Assembly: GCA_001574975.1 (NCBI GenBank)
Contig: KQ965773.1
Span: 57,189 to 90,817 of the forward strand
Direction: 5' to 3'
Source of the DNA: Gonapodya prolifera JEL478
Taxonomy: Eukaryota; Monoblepharomycota; Monoblepharidomycetes; Monoblepharidales; Gonapodyaceae
DNA: 33,629 nt
Positions 9,760-22,761 of the stretch are shown here, in pieces. The translations under genes and the position numbers were made by a program. The notes under the pieces are model-generated. The model saw nothing but the letters and a program-made list of their open reading frames with translations. It ran no database searches and was not told where the DNA came from. The first letter of the stretch is position 1, and each line of letters starts with the position of its first letter.

Positions 9760-11404
9760 ATGTCGCGATCCCGTCAAACACCCGCCAGTGCTGCTCCGTG
9801 GGTGCCAAGCAACCCGAATGGTGAGTGATTGGTTCCTCACCGTGTCTCCCACGGGGCATTGACTCTGCCCGCTGATTTGACACCACCGACCACACCTCCA
9901 CGCCCAGATCCATACAAGTACATCACCTGATTCGGTACGTGTCATTCGTTTCAGTCCCCCGAGTCTCGATGTGGTCCTGAAAGTCCGCGGACGTTGGTTC
10001 AGGTGGGCAACACGAGGTGAGCTGCTTCCCTGCGAACTTCCTGTCGCGCTAAACAGCCCGCAAACTTGCCCGTAACGCACCTACCCGGAAAGCTTCAGCG
10101 GGACGGCGTTCACGGCGCCACGAAAGGAGAACCAGAGGGTGTGAGTGGAAACGCGATCGTGGCACCATCCGACAATAAGACGTGAGGTTTTGACTCCTTA
10201 ATTTTTACTAAACTCGTGCAGATGGATGTACCGCATGGTGGCCTCTGTCGCCCAGAGCAAGTTCCGTCGACCCGACCAACCCCGGCAGCATCAAGACCCA
10301 AAATGGCGTCTTCCAGGCGCCCAACCAGACCCAGTGGTCGCCGTTCAAGCTGCCCGGCAAGGACGAGAAAGTGGACTTCATTGACGGGCTTAAGACGTTG
10401 ATCGGAGCGAGACACCCCGTCATTGAGGCACGGAATCGTCACGCATATCGACTTGGCGAATGTTGGAATGGGAAAGAGGACTTTCTACAACTCATGGAGA
10501 CTTCCGCATCAGTGAGCTCGTTTGACACGCTCCGTACCCTGGCCTTTTACTTGAACACATTTCGTCCCAGTCCCCCAACTTGGCCGCCTCGACATCACCA
10601 CCGAGCTTGGCAAACTGTCCGTGGCACTCAACGAGATCTGTGTCATCCAAAGCGGTCTCCGCTTCTCGGTGGAGCTCCCCGATGGCCCTTCCCGTCGTTA
10701 CGTCGGCAAGATCTACTCGAGTCACTTTGAGCTGCCAGACCTCGGCCCTATCGGTGCAAACGGTCTTGCCAACCCGCGCGACTTCATGCGCCCCACCGCA
10801 TGGTTCGAGCACGATGATTCGGAGTGGGAGAAGGTGACTAAGTACGGCGGGAAGCTTTTCGGCGCTAAACTGAGAGGTACACCTTACAATGTCCTCGGCT
10901 GGCACGGGTAAGCATGGTGCCGGAATCACACGTGGTGCTGTTTTGATCACCCATTCTGGTGACTTTGGTGAGTCCCAGTGACTGACCTTGCCAACGAGTG
11001 GACATGTGCAAAACTTTTCTCCCCTCTCAGGTGAGCACAAGGCTGGCAACGAAGGTCAGGAAATTGGTCTGTTCCCCGGAGGTGGCTACGTCCACACCAT
11101 GATGGGAGCCCACGGGCCAGAAGCGAAGGCGTTCGAGACGGTACGTTTCCCAGGATCAGTGTAAATCCACTATCCAACTGAGGACACCTGTATCTCCTTC
11201 CAGTTTGCAACTGCCCCTCTCGAGCCGGCCCGCATCGGCGACGGATCGCAGCCGTTCATGTTCGAGTCGTACCTCCAAGTCGGATGCACCAAGTGGGCGT
11301 GGTCCGAATGTGGAGTGGTCCAAGAGTACTACGTCACCGATGAGTGGGGCGACATTCAGTCCTTCGACCCCACCTACCCGATTCAAAGCCACGTTGCCCA
11401 ATAG
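9760..11404 (+). pseudogene. HGD: Broken homogentisate 1,2-dioxygenase
   Basis: Family signatures run in order: DPYKYI; ELPVALNSPQTCP; FSGTAFTAPRKENQR; WMYRMVASVAQ; WSPFKLPGKDEKVDFIDG; IVTHIDLANVGMGKRTFYNS; DITTELGKLSVALNEICVIQ; HFELPDLGPIGANGLANP; PYNVLGWHG; GLFPGGGYVHTMMGAHGPEA; and PFMFES to TAG 11404. The intact enzyme opens the ring of homogentisate in Ph/Tyr breakdown. Likely exons are 9760-9820, 9908-9934, about 10006-10140, 10222-10511, 10571-10907, 11031-11140 and 11204-11404. Lesions: TGA at 9928-9930 where Gly is expected; TAA at 10073-10075 where Tyr is expected; frame changes near 10265, 10410 and 10494. About 75-80 residues between GWHG and the PGGG motif are missing, with only a 123-nt intron-like gap there. 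The missing part holds two of the three Fe ligands (His335 and Glu341, human numbering); the third (His371) remains in AHGPEA. Confidence 0.88.
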
Positions 11405-12334
11405 CCTGCGGAGGCAGAGTCGAAAACTGGCGCTTGAAATATTTCTTTTTGTTGCGTTTCGTAGCTGTGTGAAATTATTGGTGGAATATATTATTTTGAA
11501 ATGTCCGTGATAACTATTGAAGCAACACCAGAATATGGCAAGACACCAGGCGGCAGAGAGAAGAAATAGAACACCCCGAAGCCTCTTTTCCTTGCTGCCT
11601 TACCCTCTTATGTGCTCTGATGTGTGCAATGCCCCAACGGGTCGACGTTGCTCACGAAACATCAAGTACTCTTCTCCGTCGACTGAATACGACTTGGAAT
11701 GGCTTTCATTGGCTTAAGTAGCAATTAAAGATACCCTCTTAACACCCTGCAACCACGGATGTACGTAGACAGCGCACAGTTACAGTTCGGTGGCACCGAG
11801 GCGCTTCGCTAGTGTCTCGAGAGCGTCCTTTCCACAAAGGACCCCGACTTGTCTGGAACCACCTTTTGCTTCATGCGTTCACCCTTTGCAGGAGCTCCCG
11901 CGATGCTTGAAGGTTTCCGCGAGGCCACGTTCGGGAAAACCGCGAGGGACCCAGCTGGTGAATCAGACGAGCCGTAGACTCCCGCCTTCATCTCCCCCAC
12001 CCGCCATCGGAGTCCGCTTCCACTGGGACACGGCAAGTTGGTGGATTGTGACCACGGGTGCACGATGCATGAAAGTACGAACACACATTCAGTAACAAGG
12101 AGGAATTGGGCGAGCCTTCTTTCGAGAAAATCCCAACCGCATGAGTCCTTCGAATGTTAGACACGACTCGTTAGCCGAGTGTGCGTGTGTGACACGGATC
12201 CATTGCAAAAATTGATCCAAGACATAGTTCGGCTGATGCGTAGCTCCGAAACGTTGTACGATGGGAATGGAAAGGTTCAGATGTAATCACTGTAATTCTA
12301 AAAATGCGAAGAATTCGAATAGAACAATCCACAA
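11405..12334. other. Intergenic region
   Basis: About 0.9 kb without a supportable gene. A short coding-like stretch near 11880-11970 (reading AGAPAMLEGFREATFGKTA) ends at a stop and matched no family I recognise. It might be a gene remnant. Confidence 0.4.
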
Positions 12335-15300
12335 ATGTACAGGCCCCCAGACCGACTCTACGACAATCGCCATCGCCATACGAATTCTGACTCACGCGGC
12401 CATCCCTCACCTTCGAACGGTGGCCCCTGGGAGCGCGACCGAGCGAGACAATCGTCGCAACCTACTTTCAATCACAGGGACGATGCTGGGCGCAGAAGTC
12501 CCCTACCACCCCTCTTTGGTGGATATCAGAACGGAGACGGTGATGCTAGGAAACGAACGTGGAAGTCGACTCTGTATCCGCGGGCAGAGGAAGGCGGGAA
12601 TGATTCGAAGAGGCAGAAAGTGGACAATGGCGACGAAGGCGGATCGGAGCCCTCTGCAACCAAACAAACTGAAGACGGAGCGGACTCCAGGAGAGGTAAC
12701 GATGGGGAGGACGGTCGGACGCAGCCAGGAAGTGCCAGTAATAGGGTGAAGCTCGGTCCGGCATATTCGGGCGCGAAACAGGCTACAGATTTGTCTGGCA
12801 GTGGGTCTGTGAGCGTTAAAGAGAACATTCAAGATACTAGGGCAAGGGTGTCTTCTCCGTTTCCCTCCAGTCATACCAATGGGACCTCCTTGAACCGACC
12901 AAGTTGGCAAGGGCCAAAGGGTCATACACCCGGGCGAGCACCGCATGAAACACCATCGCCCGCAAACGGACAACCACGGGGACCTCCACTGTCTCGTCCT
13001 CTTCTGCCCCCTGAAACCCCCCGTCCCCAGAATTCTCCCGCACACATTTCACTTCCTCCGAAACCCGCCAACCATGGCCAAGAAACCCAACGCCCTGGAA
13101 CCGCTTCGCAAAGAACACCAGCACCTCCGTCCGTTACTTCACCACCACAACGACCAACAAATGACGACGTGAGGAACCACGAGGAAGATGAGGAAGATGC
13201 TCTGAGTGTAGCTTCCAGCGAGGCCACTGCGTCTTCCTCCTCTGGCTCAGAGGATGAGGACGCAAGTGACGCTATGGCGGTTTCTCGGACCATCTCATCC
13301 GGCAATGTCGGGGACGGCGTCAACGTTCAGGTGCTGACTCGCTTGGTGGAAAGATTTCGCAGCGAGCGCCAAAAGTGGCTGCGACGGCACGCCAAGGCGA
13401 AAAGCTCGTCGAAGAGGATGGCAAAGCTGTCGTCGGCGATTCTGCGCGTCGCAGAGGATGCGTTTATCACCGAGCCGACTCCTGTCGCACCACTCCAAGC
13501 AACTTCTTCAGCAAACGGGACCTTAGTTTCCCGCAACTCTTCCCGATCGGATGTTCAAAGTCAGCATACCTCTTTGTCTCGTGCTGGGTCAACATCCCTC
13601 TCGACACCGTCGCACTCAACAGTCGTTTCCACTCCATCAGGATCATCAGGTATGTGGACATGGTCTTTGACCCCTCCGACATCCAGTCAACTAACACTAC
13701 CATGTAGGACCTGCCTCAGGCTCCCGGCAACCCCAACCCCGAGCTTCTGCGTCCGCTTCGACGTCGGGTTCCACGGACCACCAATCCGTCCGTATTGTTC
13801 AATCCAGCTACTCGTCCAAGTACACCTCCCGCAAACCTAGAGAGATTCTACCCATTCCCTCTCGGCTGGACCAAGGTCGACCAGTGGCTCCAATGAATAA
13901 CGACTTCAGCAACATGCTTGTGACGACAACATTGGATGGGTGTGTGAGGGTCTGGGACGTGGACAAGCGAATTCCCGTTGTTGTGTGTGATTGCCTGCTG
14001 CGGAGTAGTGTGGTTTCTTTCATCGAGCGGAAAATCTTTACCCTAGACCGTTCCGTCCAACGTGCTGGATGTGACGTGGCCTGAGGCAGCGTGCTGGCTC
14101 CCGAACAACGTTTTGGCTATCGCGCCCGCCCTTTCTTTTCAACAGAAAGGGGAAATAACAAAATCGCGCCATGAAATGGTTTGTGCAAACAGTTTTTTAA
14201 GGCGTGTTCCAAATTTCAATGATTTATGTTCGGTCATCTCGTCTACGTGATTGTAGATCCTTCTTTACGGCCTTCCATCCGCTTACCGAAGTCCTTCAGC
14301 GTCCAACTACCGTGCTCGGGGCATCAAAGATCGGGTGTCAGACACATGGACGTACGCTGCCTGTTGGTGTGGTGATAAGCCTGGAGGTACCGTCGTTGCA
14401 ACCGCTGGAGGGGCCAAAGAGGTGGTGAGTGCATGAAGTTGTTCGTTGGATGTGCGTCCGTACGGAACCAATTGTTTGGGTAGATCTTTTGGAATCTGGA
14501 TACTTCCAACCCACAAGACTACGCTCTTCGAGACCAGTCCTCGATTCAGATACATAAGTCGACCATAGTACGTTGATTGAAAAAGGAAACTCGACGTATT
14601 GACCCTTTGTGGTCTGGACGTCGATTCCAAGCTCAAAGGCTGAAGACGGGGACTTACTGTTATATCACCCAACAGCATGCCCTCGCATACTCCCCAAACC
14701 TGTCAACCCTCTTTTCCGGATCTGCGGATAAAACACTCATCTCCACCTCCATTTCGAATCTCGCCACTACTCGCACCTCCCGCTTTTCGGATAGAATCGC
14801 GTCAATATCGGTGAACAGCGCCCAAGGGGGTGGCAACGTGCTCCTCGTGTGCCTCGCCGCCGCCGAGGGCCAGTGCGTTGTGTGGGACGGAAGGGTTGCT
14901 ACCGGCGACGGAGTAGTAATGAGGTTTGGCGTTGCCGAACACGGTACAACTTTGTCGAGGTGGGATAGAACACCGTTCTGCGTTCGTAGTCGGTATGACG
15001 ACCCCTCAAATTCTTCACCTCACAACTTGCAGCCATTCGACCCCTTCGTTCAATCCATCGGGCCTCTTCGTGGCATACCCGCGCCGTTCGCAACCTGAAG
15101 TGTGTGTGTGGGACCAGCGGTTTGTCAAGACGAGATGTACGCCTGGCGCAACAGGCTCGGACGGAGACTCCCTGTGCGATAAGCTGAAAACTGACCACTC
15201 AATGAATGGGGGGGCTGGTTTGAGGGAAGGTGCGTGTTCAAAATTAATTTGGCATGGCGAATGATTGAGCCCGATTCTATTCCCCACTGTGGACGTGCAG

Positions 15301-15398
15301 TTATGTGGCACCCAACTCGAAACATGCTTGTTACTGCCGGCATCGATTACAGGCTTGGGTTCCACGACATCGAGTACATTAATACTTCTGGTCGTTAG
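12335..15398 (+). CDS. WD40-repeat protein with long disordered N-terminus
   Basis: Eight exons fit in phase throughout: 12335-13649, 13708-13982, 14047-14178, 14257-14424, 14484-14567, 14676-14992, 15033-15229 and 15301-15398. They give 861 residues. Residues 1 to about 330 are charged and Pro/Ser-rich. A basic helix (RFRSERQKWLRRHAKAKSS) follows near 345. From about residue 490 the protein shows WD40 blades: LDGCVRVWDVDK, VLDVTWPEAACWLP, GGAKEVIFWNLDT, HALAYSPNLSTLFSGSADKT, GQCVVWDGRVA, FNPSGLFVAYPRRSQPEVCV then WDQRF, and a final blade (MWHPTRNMLVTAGIDYRLG). It should form one beta-propeller acting as a protein-interaction scaffold. I could not assign an orthologue or pathway. Introns are 40 to 108 nt. 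All frames are intact, in contrast to the broken genes on both sides. Confidence 0.85.
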
Positions 15399-15857
15399 TG
15401 GAGTTCTGGAGAACACTCGAAGCGTTCTTGAGGGAGCGGTGGTATGGATTTGACGGTTCGCGCAAATCATGGGAGCATCTTACAAAGTAGCAGGCATAGA
15501 TCACAAAAGCGATACCAGAACATACTCTGCAATTTCAGGAGGGATTCACCAGCATTCACACTGAACGTAGCTCCGCTTGTGTTAGGCCTTATTTTTACCG
15601 TCAATCAGCCGTCCACCTCTTTTGGCTCACATAAAGACGGCAGCGCTGTTAGGGACAAGGAGCTTCGCAGCGTGCGCGCCGAGGGTTCCATATCTCACAA
15701 GCAGAAGCGTCGCGTTCTTTGTTTGACAAGGAGTCCGATACTTCAAGACAATCAGCTCAGGAGACAAGAATCGATCCTTGACCTGTCCTCACGTGATCCA
15801 ACTCCCCCATCCTCCCTCCCATCTACCGCCCGTCGCCTTCACAGTTTTTCTGTCCAA
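15399..15857 (+). other. Upstream open frame in phase with the TGR gene
   Basis: An ATG at 15444 opens a frame that runs without a stop into the TGR first exon. The added 138 residues are basic and end in STARRLHSFSVQ just before MAATDG, which resembles the end of a mitochondrial presequence. It may be an alternative N-terminus or simply 5' UTR. Confidence 0.35.
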
Positions 15858-18456
<2,599 letters not shown>

Positions 18457-18471
18457 GCGCTCCACAGCTCA

Positions 18472-18532
18472 GCGGCGATGTGAGGAATGATGCCAGTCCG
18501 AAGGCTAATTCCAGACCATCTTGTATCGCCGC
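18472..18532 (+). promoter_or_regulatory. Candidate SECIS-like stem-loop
   Basis: GCGGCGAT (18472-18479) pairs perfectly with ATCGCCGC (18525-18532). Directly above it come GTGA (18480-18483), helix GGAAT (18484-18488) with ATTCC (18508-18512), an AGAC after it (18513-18516), and an inner GCC/GGC stem with an 8-nt loop. GTGA opposite a GA is what the SECIS core needs. Against it: the core is only about 30 nt from the TGA, the internal loop is one-sided, and the apical AA is not in the usual place. Folding was done by eye. Confidence 0.35.
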
Positions 18533-18599
18533 AAGCAGTGGGGCGCCAAACCCGTGTTCCTAGTTCTTTCTCCGAATGGCGATTAATGCGTTCGGGTTG

Positions 18600-18652
18600 A
18601 TGAGGTCTGAGTCCCCGGGAGGTTCAATGACACTAGGGACTCCCACCGCGAT
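18600..18652 (+). promoter_or_regulatory. Second 3' UTR hairpin with ATGA base
   Basis: ATGA (18600-18603) precedes a 12-nt arm GGTCTGAGTCCC, which pairs at ten of twelve positions with GGGACTCCCACC (18636-18647) around a 20-nt loop. CGAT follows at 18649. The distance from the TGA (152 nt) suits a SECIS, but the core register is off by two bases and the loop lacks AA at its 5' side, so this is the weaker or alternative candidate. Confidence 0.25.
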
Positions 18653-19163
18653 ATGACGAGCTGCTCGTTAAATCAAATCCTGACTCGTTAGGGAAGAGTG
18701 ACACATATTCTTGTCGCAACTCACCCCGAACGATTTGTTCAGGTAATGAGTAGCTTTGAAGCTGTAGCGTCGGTCAACAAGAATCTCTAACAATTTATTA
18801 ACCTCAAAAGTTGTTACCTGTATCGTACTGAAACGTTCCACGCCTAATCAGACCGCCTAATTAGAATAGCAAGAGGAAACGAACGGCATCATTATTCATG
18901 GATATTCTACAAAAGATATGTACTTTGGATGGAAATTTGTTGCAAAGATGGGAAATGTGATAACGTCAAACCGCGGATCCGAGAAATTACATTTACGCTT
19001 TGCGACGGCAAAGGCGGATCCAGAAGAAAGTCTCAACATATGAACGTGGGTTTCAAGTCGACTCCTGTTCTGAACCCTTCGTCCACTCCATGAAGCGATC
19101 GAAAAGAAGAGGCCCTAAAGTCCACAACACCACACTATAAGCAAAGCGTTTTATTAACGTTCT

Positions 19164-20346
19164 TCAGCAAGCTAACATCTCACATGACTCCGTTTGTCCG
19201 GCTGTACCTTGGCTCCATTCTTCGAGGAACTCTGGCAGTTGCGCCCACTGGTCTCTGTTGATTGCTCGTGTGGGTGACGGCTCTGATTCCAAGAACTCGA
19301 ACATGCGCTCAGCGTGAGGTTTGAGATTGTGGCGGGAAAATAGAAGACGCAGCATGGCGACGGCGAGATCAAGTTCGACCGATTTCGCTCCAGACGAAAG
19401 AGAGAACGCGAATGCCCAGCGATACATCTCTCTGTTGTAGAGAGCGAGCAATTAGCATCGCCCGAAACAGCTCTTCTTCGTTGATGTGCCTACCTCCATC
19501 CGTCGCCCTCCGAAACCTTGTCAGTCTTTTCCTTCGCTGCCTTCCCAAGTTTCGTCGCCGTGTCCGCTCCCAATCGCTCCATTCCACTAATGAACTCTTG
19601 TCGAGTGAAGTATGACATTCTTGATGCTGGTAGACGAAGTGAGAAGATACCGACAGTGTTTCGTAAAGACAGGGATACTTACTCCCAAGAGTAAACGCCA
19701 CAGCCAGCATTTCTAGCCCATCCACAGCTATCCTGGACTCTTCGCACAACCGCTCGATACCTTCGGGGCCAATCTGGCTCAAATCATCTAAGGAACGAAA
19801 TTGTCAGCAAGGTTCGACGTGGGCATCGCAATCGAAAGCAAAAACAGATAGCAATCCGAAAACAGAGTGCGAAAACGGATATCTGACGCCTCTCTAGTGA
19901 TTTCCGTGTCTCTGCGCTGATGCGAAGACTGTCGACGATGGTTCTTACAATTCCTCCCTGCCGCCTCCAAGCACGCTTAGACGCTTCCATAGCGCAGATT
20001 CACTCGATTTCTCAACACGAAATGGCTCTGACCCCACCAAGTGCGAGACCTTTGTTCATTCTCCGGTGTACCAACACTCACCACTGCTTGCCAAGCTATC
20101 GTACCATCTGATGCACCTCTGCATACTCCAAGGACCTCCACCATTATCTGCTGCCTTCTTCGCTTTCTTTCCACTGGCCCTGGTCTCTGCTGCAACCGGG
20201 TAGACGTCCGTCATATCGTCCAGATCCTCCAAATCGTCTCTCGGGTCCAGCTTTCGTTTGTACCCCTTGAGACTGGCTGCGGAAGCTTTTGCAGCGGTGG
20301 ACGCGGGCTTGCGCTTGGGTGGCATCGGTGATGGTGGAGGATTCAT
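19164..20346 (-). CDS. DCN1: DCN1-like NEDD8 ligase (potentiating-neddylation domain)
   Basis: Four exons on the minus strand, 20346-20082, 19787-19683, 19626-19494 and 19431-19164, give 256 residues. The first about 80 residues are a Lys/Ala-rich disordered head. The PONY domain follows: DDLSQIGPEGIERLCEES, EMLAVAFTLGT, MSYFTRQEFISGMERLGAD, EMYRWAFAFSLSSG, SVELDLAVAMLRLLF and AINRDQWAQLPEFLEEW. DCN1 proteins bind cullin WHB domains and acetylated Ubc12 and promote cullin neddylation, so activating CRL ubiquitin ligases. Sequence after the RDQWAQLPEF helix is short (WSQGTAGQTESCEMLAC), so the usual acidic NYDEEGAWP-type ending is missing. The C-terminus may be truncated or diverged, or completed by an exon I did not find. 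The first intron is 294 nt, the longest in the window. Confidence 0.88.
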
Positions 20347-20733
20347 TTGCTTCGGTCTTCCTTTTCACGTTGGTACCACACGATCCCTCCGTCGTCTCTT
20401 TTCTGATTTGGACATTATTTTTAAAAGAAGATTCTCCAGCGACACATGATAATTAATCTCAAGGTGCGATGCAGTGGAACGAGGAAACGAAAAGGTGTGC
20501 AGACGAAGGTATAATACCGAGGAACAGAGACGTACAATCTATATATCAGTTACGCAGTACCCGTGTAGCGCCAAGATGGAGGTCCTTTGTTGCGGTGATG
20601 CCAGAGATAGAACCCAATTGGAGGAAACATGTCAGAATTTCACAACGAGCTGCGAGGGATTTCATTCATTCCAATTCCCTATTTCATCCATGTCCTTCAA
20701 AGAGACAAGGGGATGTCGAGGCCATCTCCGCGA
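20347..20733. other. Promoter region of the DCN1-like gene
   Basis: This lies between the DCN1-like start (minus strand) and the end of MIC10, both on the minus strand. No gene is recognised. It should contain the MIC10 3' UTR and DCN1 promoter. Confidence 0.5.
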
Positions 20734-21111
20734 CTACCACGAATGACTCTTTTGCCCCTCCTCCACACTTACAGGATTGAACTGTCTTTCGCATTCGCTA
20801 AATGAAATTCCGAGACCAATGCCTGTACTCAGAGGGATAGGCCAAGTCCGTTCTACGAGTGAGGCGAGTGTCGCATCAGGTTTCCAAGAACCAGGAAAGG
20901 AGGCCAGAATGAGACTCACTTCGGAAGAAAACAACGGACAGCACGACGCCGGCACTGAGGCCGATGCCGCCTTTAATGAAAAGATTGGAGAGACAGCGGT
21001 CGTACTTTCCGTGGGGAAGATTGACGGTCCAATGAGTCTGAGCAGGCGACGATTTGGGGCGAATCGCTGGCACAGGCTCACTTTTCGAGAAATCTCTGCA
21101 TCCGTGTACAT
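20734..21111 (-). CDS. MIC10: MICOS subunit Mic10
   Basis: Three exons on the minus strand, 21111-21082, 21037-20920 and 20852-20734, have introns of 44 and 67 nt and give 88 residues. Mic10 shapes crista junctions in the inner mitochondrial membrane. Visible hallmarks are KYDRCLSNLFIKGGIGL at the first membrane helix, with its Gly motif, then VVFFRKRTWPIPLS, a second Gly-x-Gly-x-Gly helix (STGIGLGISFSECERQFNP) and a short tail. Size matches the family. A strong GTAAGT donor sits right after FNP. If it is used, the tail VSVEEGQKSHSW would be replaced by a downstream exon I could not define. The start MYTDAEISRK is joined in phase through a GTGAGC intron. The gene is divergent from the phosphatase gene. 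Confidence 0.88.
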   Translation of the reverse strand: MYTDAEISRKVSLCQRFAPNRRLLRLIGPSIFPTESTTAVSPIFSLKAASASVPASCCPLFSSEVSLILASFPGSWKPDATLASLVERTWPIPLSTGIGLGISFSECERQFNPVSVEEGQKSHSW

Positions 21112-21367
21112 CCGCCGTCCCGAAAAACGTTTCCGTACATCCGCGATTGGGTCACGTCGAAGCGGTTGCGGTGGAAGTATGGGTAGGAAGTGGACACGTG
21201 AGCGAATGGCTGGAGCCGGCAGAAACCGCATCCGCGCTCGAGGCGAGAGTCGCTCGTTTCTCACCCTCCTCGCTCGAGATCTTTTCGGCCATCTGCGTGG
21301 TGTGAAATGGCGATCGTCAAAGAAGCTATGGTCGACCACGGACGACTTCCAGAAGTCCCTTTCGTTA
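21112..21367. promoter_or_regulatory. Bidirectional promoter between MIC10 and the rhodanese gene
   Basis: Only 256 bp separate the two divergent start codons, so a shared promoter is likely. No clear TATA box was seen. Long open frames that cross this stretch on both strands lack domains and reflect its GC-rich composition. Confidence 0.5.
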
Positions 21368-21906
21368 ATGCAGTTTCGTCCAATCCTTCACTTCATAAGT
21401 TCCCTCTCGAAATCTTCCAATCGCAGCATCTCCTCGAGTACAATGATGGCCGCCAAGTACATGGAGCCAGAAGAACTGGCCAAGATGGTCAAGAACAAAT
21501 CTCTGGTGTCAGGGCGGGACTATGTGATCGTTGACGTTCGGGACGAGGACTTTGCAGTAAGTCGTGCAGCTGTAGCAGCTCACCTGGAATCTTTCCACAT
21601 CTCGGAATCATCCAGGGAGGCCACATACCCAATGCTCGCAATATCCCTTCGCACGAATTCCTCGACGCCACCTTGGACTACGTCCCTGCTCTTGAGAACA
21701 CACCACGAGTAATCTTCCACTGCGCTCTCTCCCAAGTTCGAGGACCAAAGTGCGCGAAGCGTTTCGCGGGCACGTTGAATGAGTTGCGGGCAGAGAAGCG
21801 TGCCTTGGGGAAGGAGCAGCCCGTGCCGGAAGTGTACATCTTGCGAAACGGATTTGAGGGGTGGGATCAATTGTATGGGAATGACAAGGAGCTCGTCGAG
21901 CGATGA
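21368..21906 (+). CDS. Rhodanese-fold Cdc25/Acr2-like phosphatase or arsenate reductase
   Basis: Two exons, 21368-21556 and 21616-21906, are joined in phase 0 through a 59-nt GTAAGT intron and give 159 residues. The rhodanese fold is seen as YVIVDVRDEDFAGGHIPNAR and the catalytic loop FHCALSQVRGPKCA. The HCx5R loop has the active-site Cys and Arg plus the QxRGP extension found in Cdc25, Acr2 arsenate reductases and the small Ibp1/Ych1-type proteins. RNGFEGWDQLYG closes the fold. It could be a small protein phosphatase or an arsenate reductase; the sequence does not decide. Two start sites are likely. ATG 21368 adds a basic, Ser-rich, mitochondrial-like leader (MQFRPILHFISSLSKSSNRS). ATG 21443 gives the cytosolic form of 134 residues. 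Confidence 0.88.
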
Positions 21907-22761
21907 GAAAGAGTGTAGCGTTGTTGTTGGTGGGGCTCGGGAAAACAGGGGACAACGGGTCCCCGTACACCACATATTTGAACTCCTATTGTGATTGAAT
22001 CTTGTGTAGATTGTTGCAGATTATTAGAGTATCTGTCTTATAAGTGCTACGTGGACCATCCTTCAAGATTTTCGTTGGCATAAGTGTCCGTAAAATCTTC
22101 TGACATCATGAGTCAACTCTGCAACGAGTCTACTCCGAGCGAACAATGGTGCATGTACCTATTAATTGTCGTTCTTCGGTGCCCTGCTGTCGCAATCACA
22201 AGGCATCAGCAGTGTACAAATCATGCGAGGACAAAAAAGTAACGGTCTATGATTCGAACGGACACATGTTTACTTCAATAAGAGTGAGATAAGCCACTTC
22301 GACCGGACCGTCCTTGGACGCAAAGTGAAAAAGCGGTTATAATGATTGGGCAAGTGCGATGGGCACTCCCTCAACACCCGACCTTTGTCCAGGCGCCTGA
22401 AACGACATAGCTATCCCTTAATTCCAACAGTTTGCTCACTGTCTGAAATGCATTTGAATGACTTCGAGGGATGTAGATGGCGGAGTGCAAAACAGTTGCG
22501 CACAGGAGCCCCACACGAGATAAGAAAGGCGCCGGGGGAGCGACGTTGAGAATGAATTTAAAAACAAAATGAGAGAGGTAAAAGGAAGGGTGGATAGCAT
22601 CTTCAGAGGCGCACCGTTTCTCAGGGCACAAAAGTAGCATAAACTTTCAAGTCATGTGAACACTTAGGTCCAGGTTCAGCGAGCCGATCATCCTCAACAT
22701 CTGTTCAACATCTGTTCAACATCTGTCCAACATCTTACCGCGCTGCCTTCGACGCATCAGC
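21907..22761. other. Intergenic region
   Basis: About 0.85 kb with no recognisable gene, holding the 3' UTR of the phosphatase gene and the leader of the next. Its end carries the short tandem repeat listed separately. Confidence 0.45.
22695..22735 (+). repeat. 11-bp tandem repeat, 3.7 copies
   Basis: The unit CAACATCTGTT is repeated at 22695, 22706 and 22717 (last base C) and partially at 22728. It lies 27 bp upstream of ATG 22762, probably in the 5' UTR. Confidence 0.85.

Larger units (their letters stand above)
18457..19163. other. Convergent intergenic region (3' UTRs)
   Basis: This is the 3' flank shared by the TGR locus (plus) and the DCN1-like gene (minus). Apart from the two hairpins listed separately I see no gene. 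No reading frame with domain signatures is present on either strand. Confidence 0.5.

Noticed and set aside
11790-12095. Possible gene fragment after the dioxygenase relic
   Set aside because: A short coding-like run ends at a stop and matches no family I know; too weak to call.
20777-21367. Long plus-strand frame joined to the phosphatase
   Set aside because: It covers the antisense of MIC10, whose family motifs are unmistakable; only the part from ATG 21368 is kept.
22230-22330. Possible tRNA-like segment (ATTCGAAC motif)
   Set aside because: I could not form an acceptor stem, D arm and anticodon arm around it.
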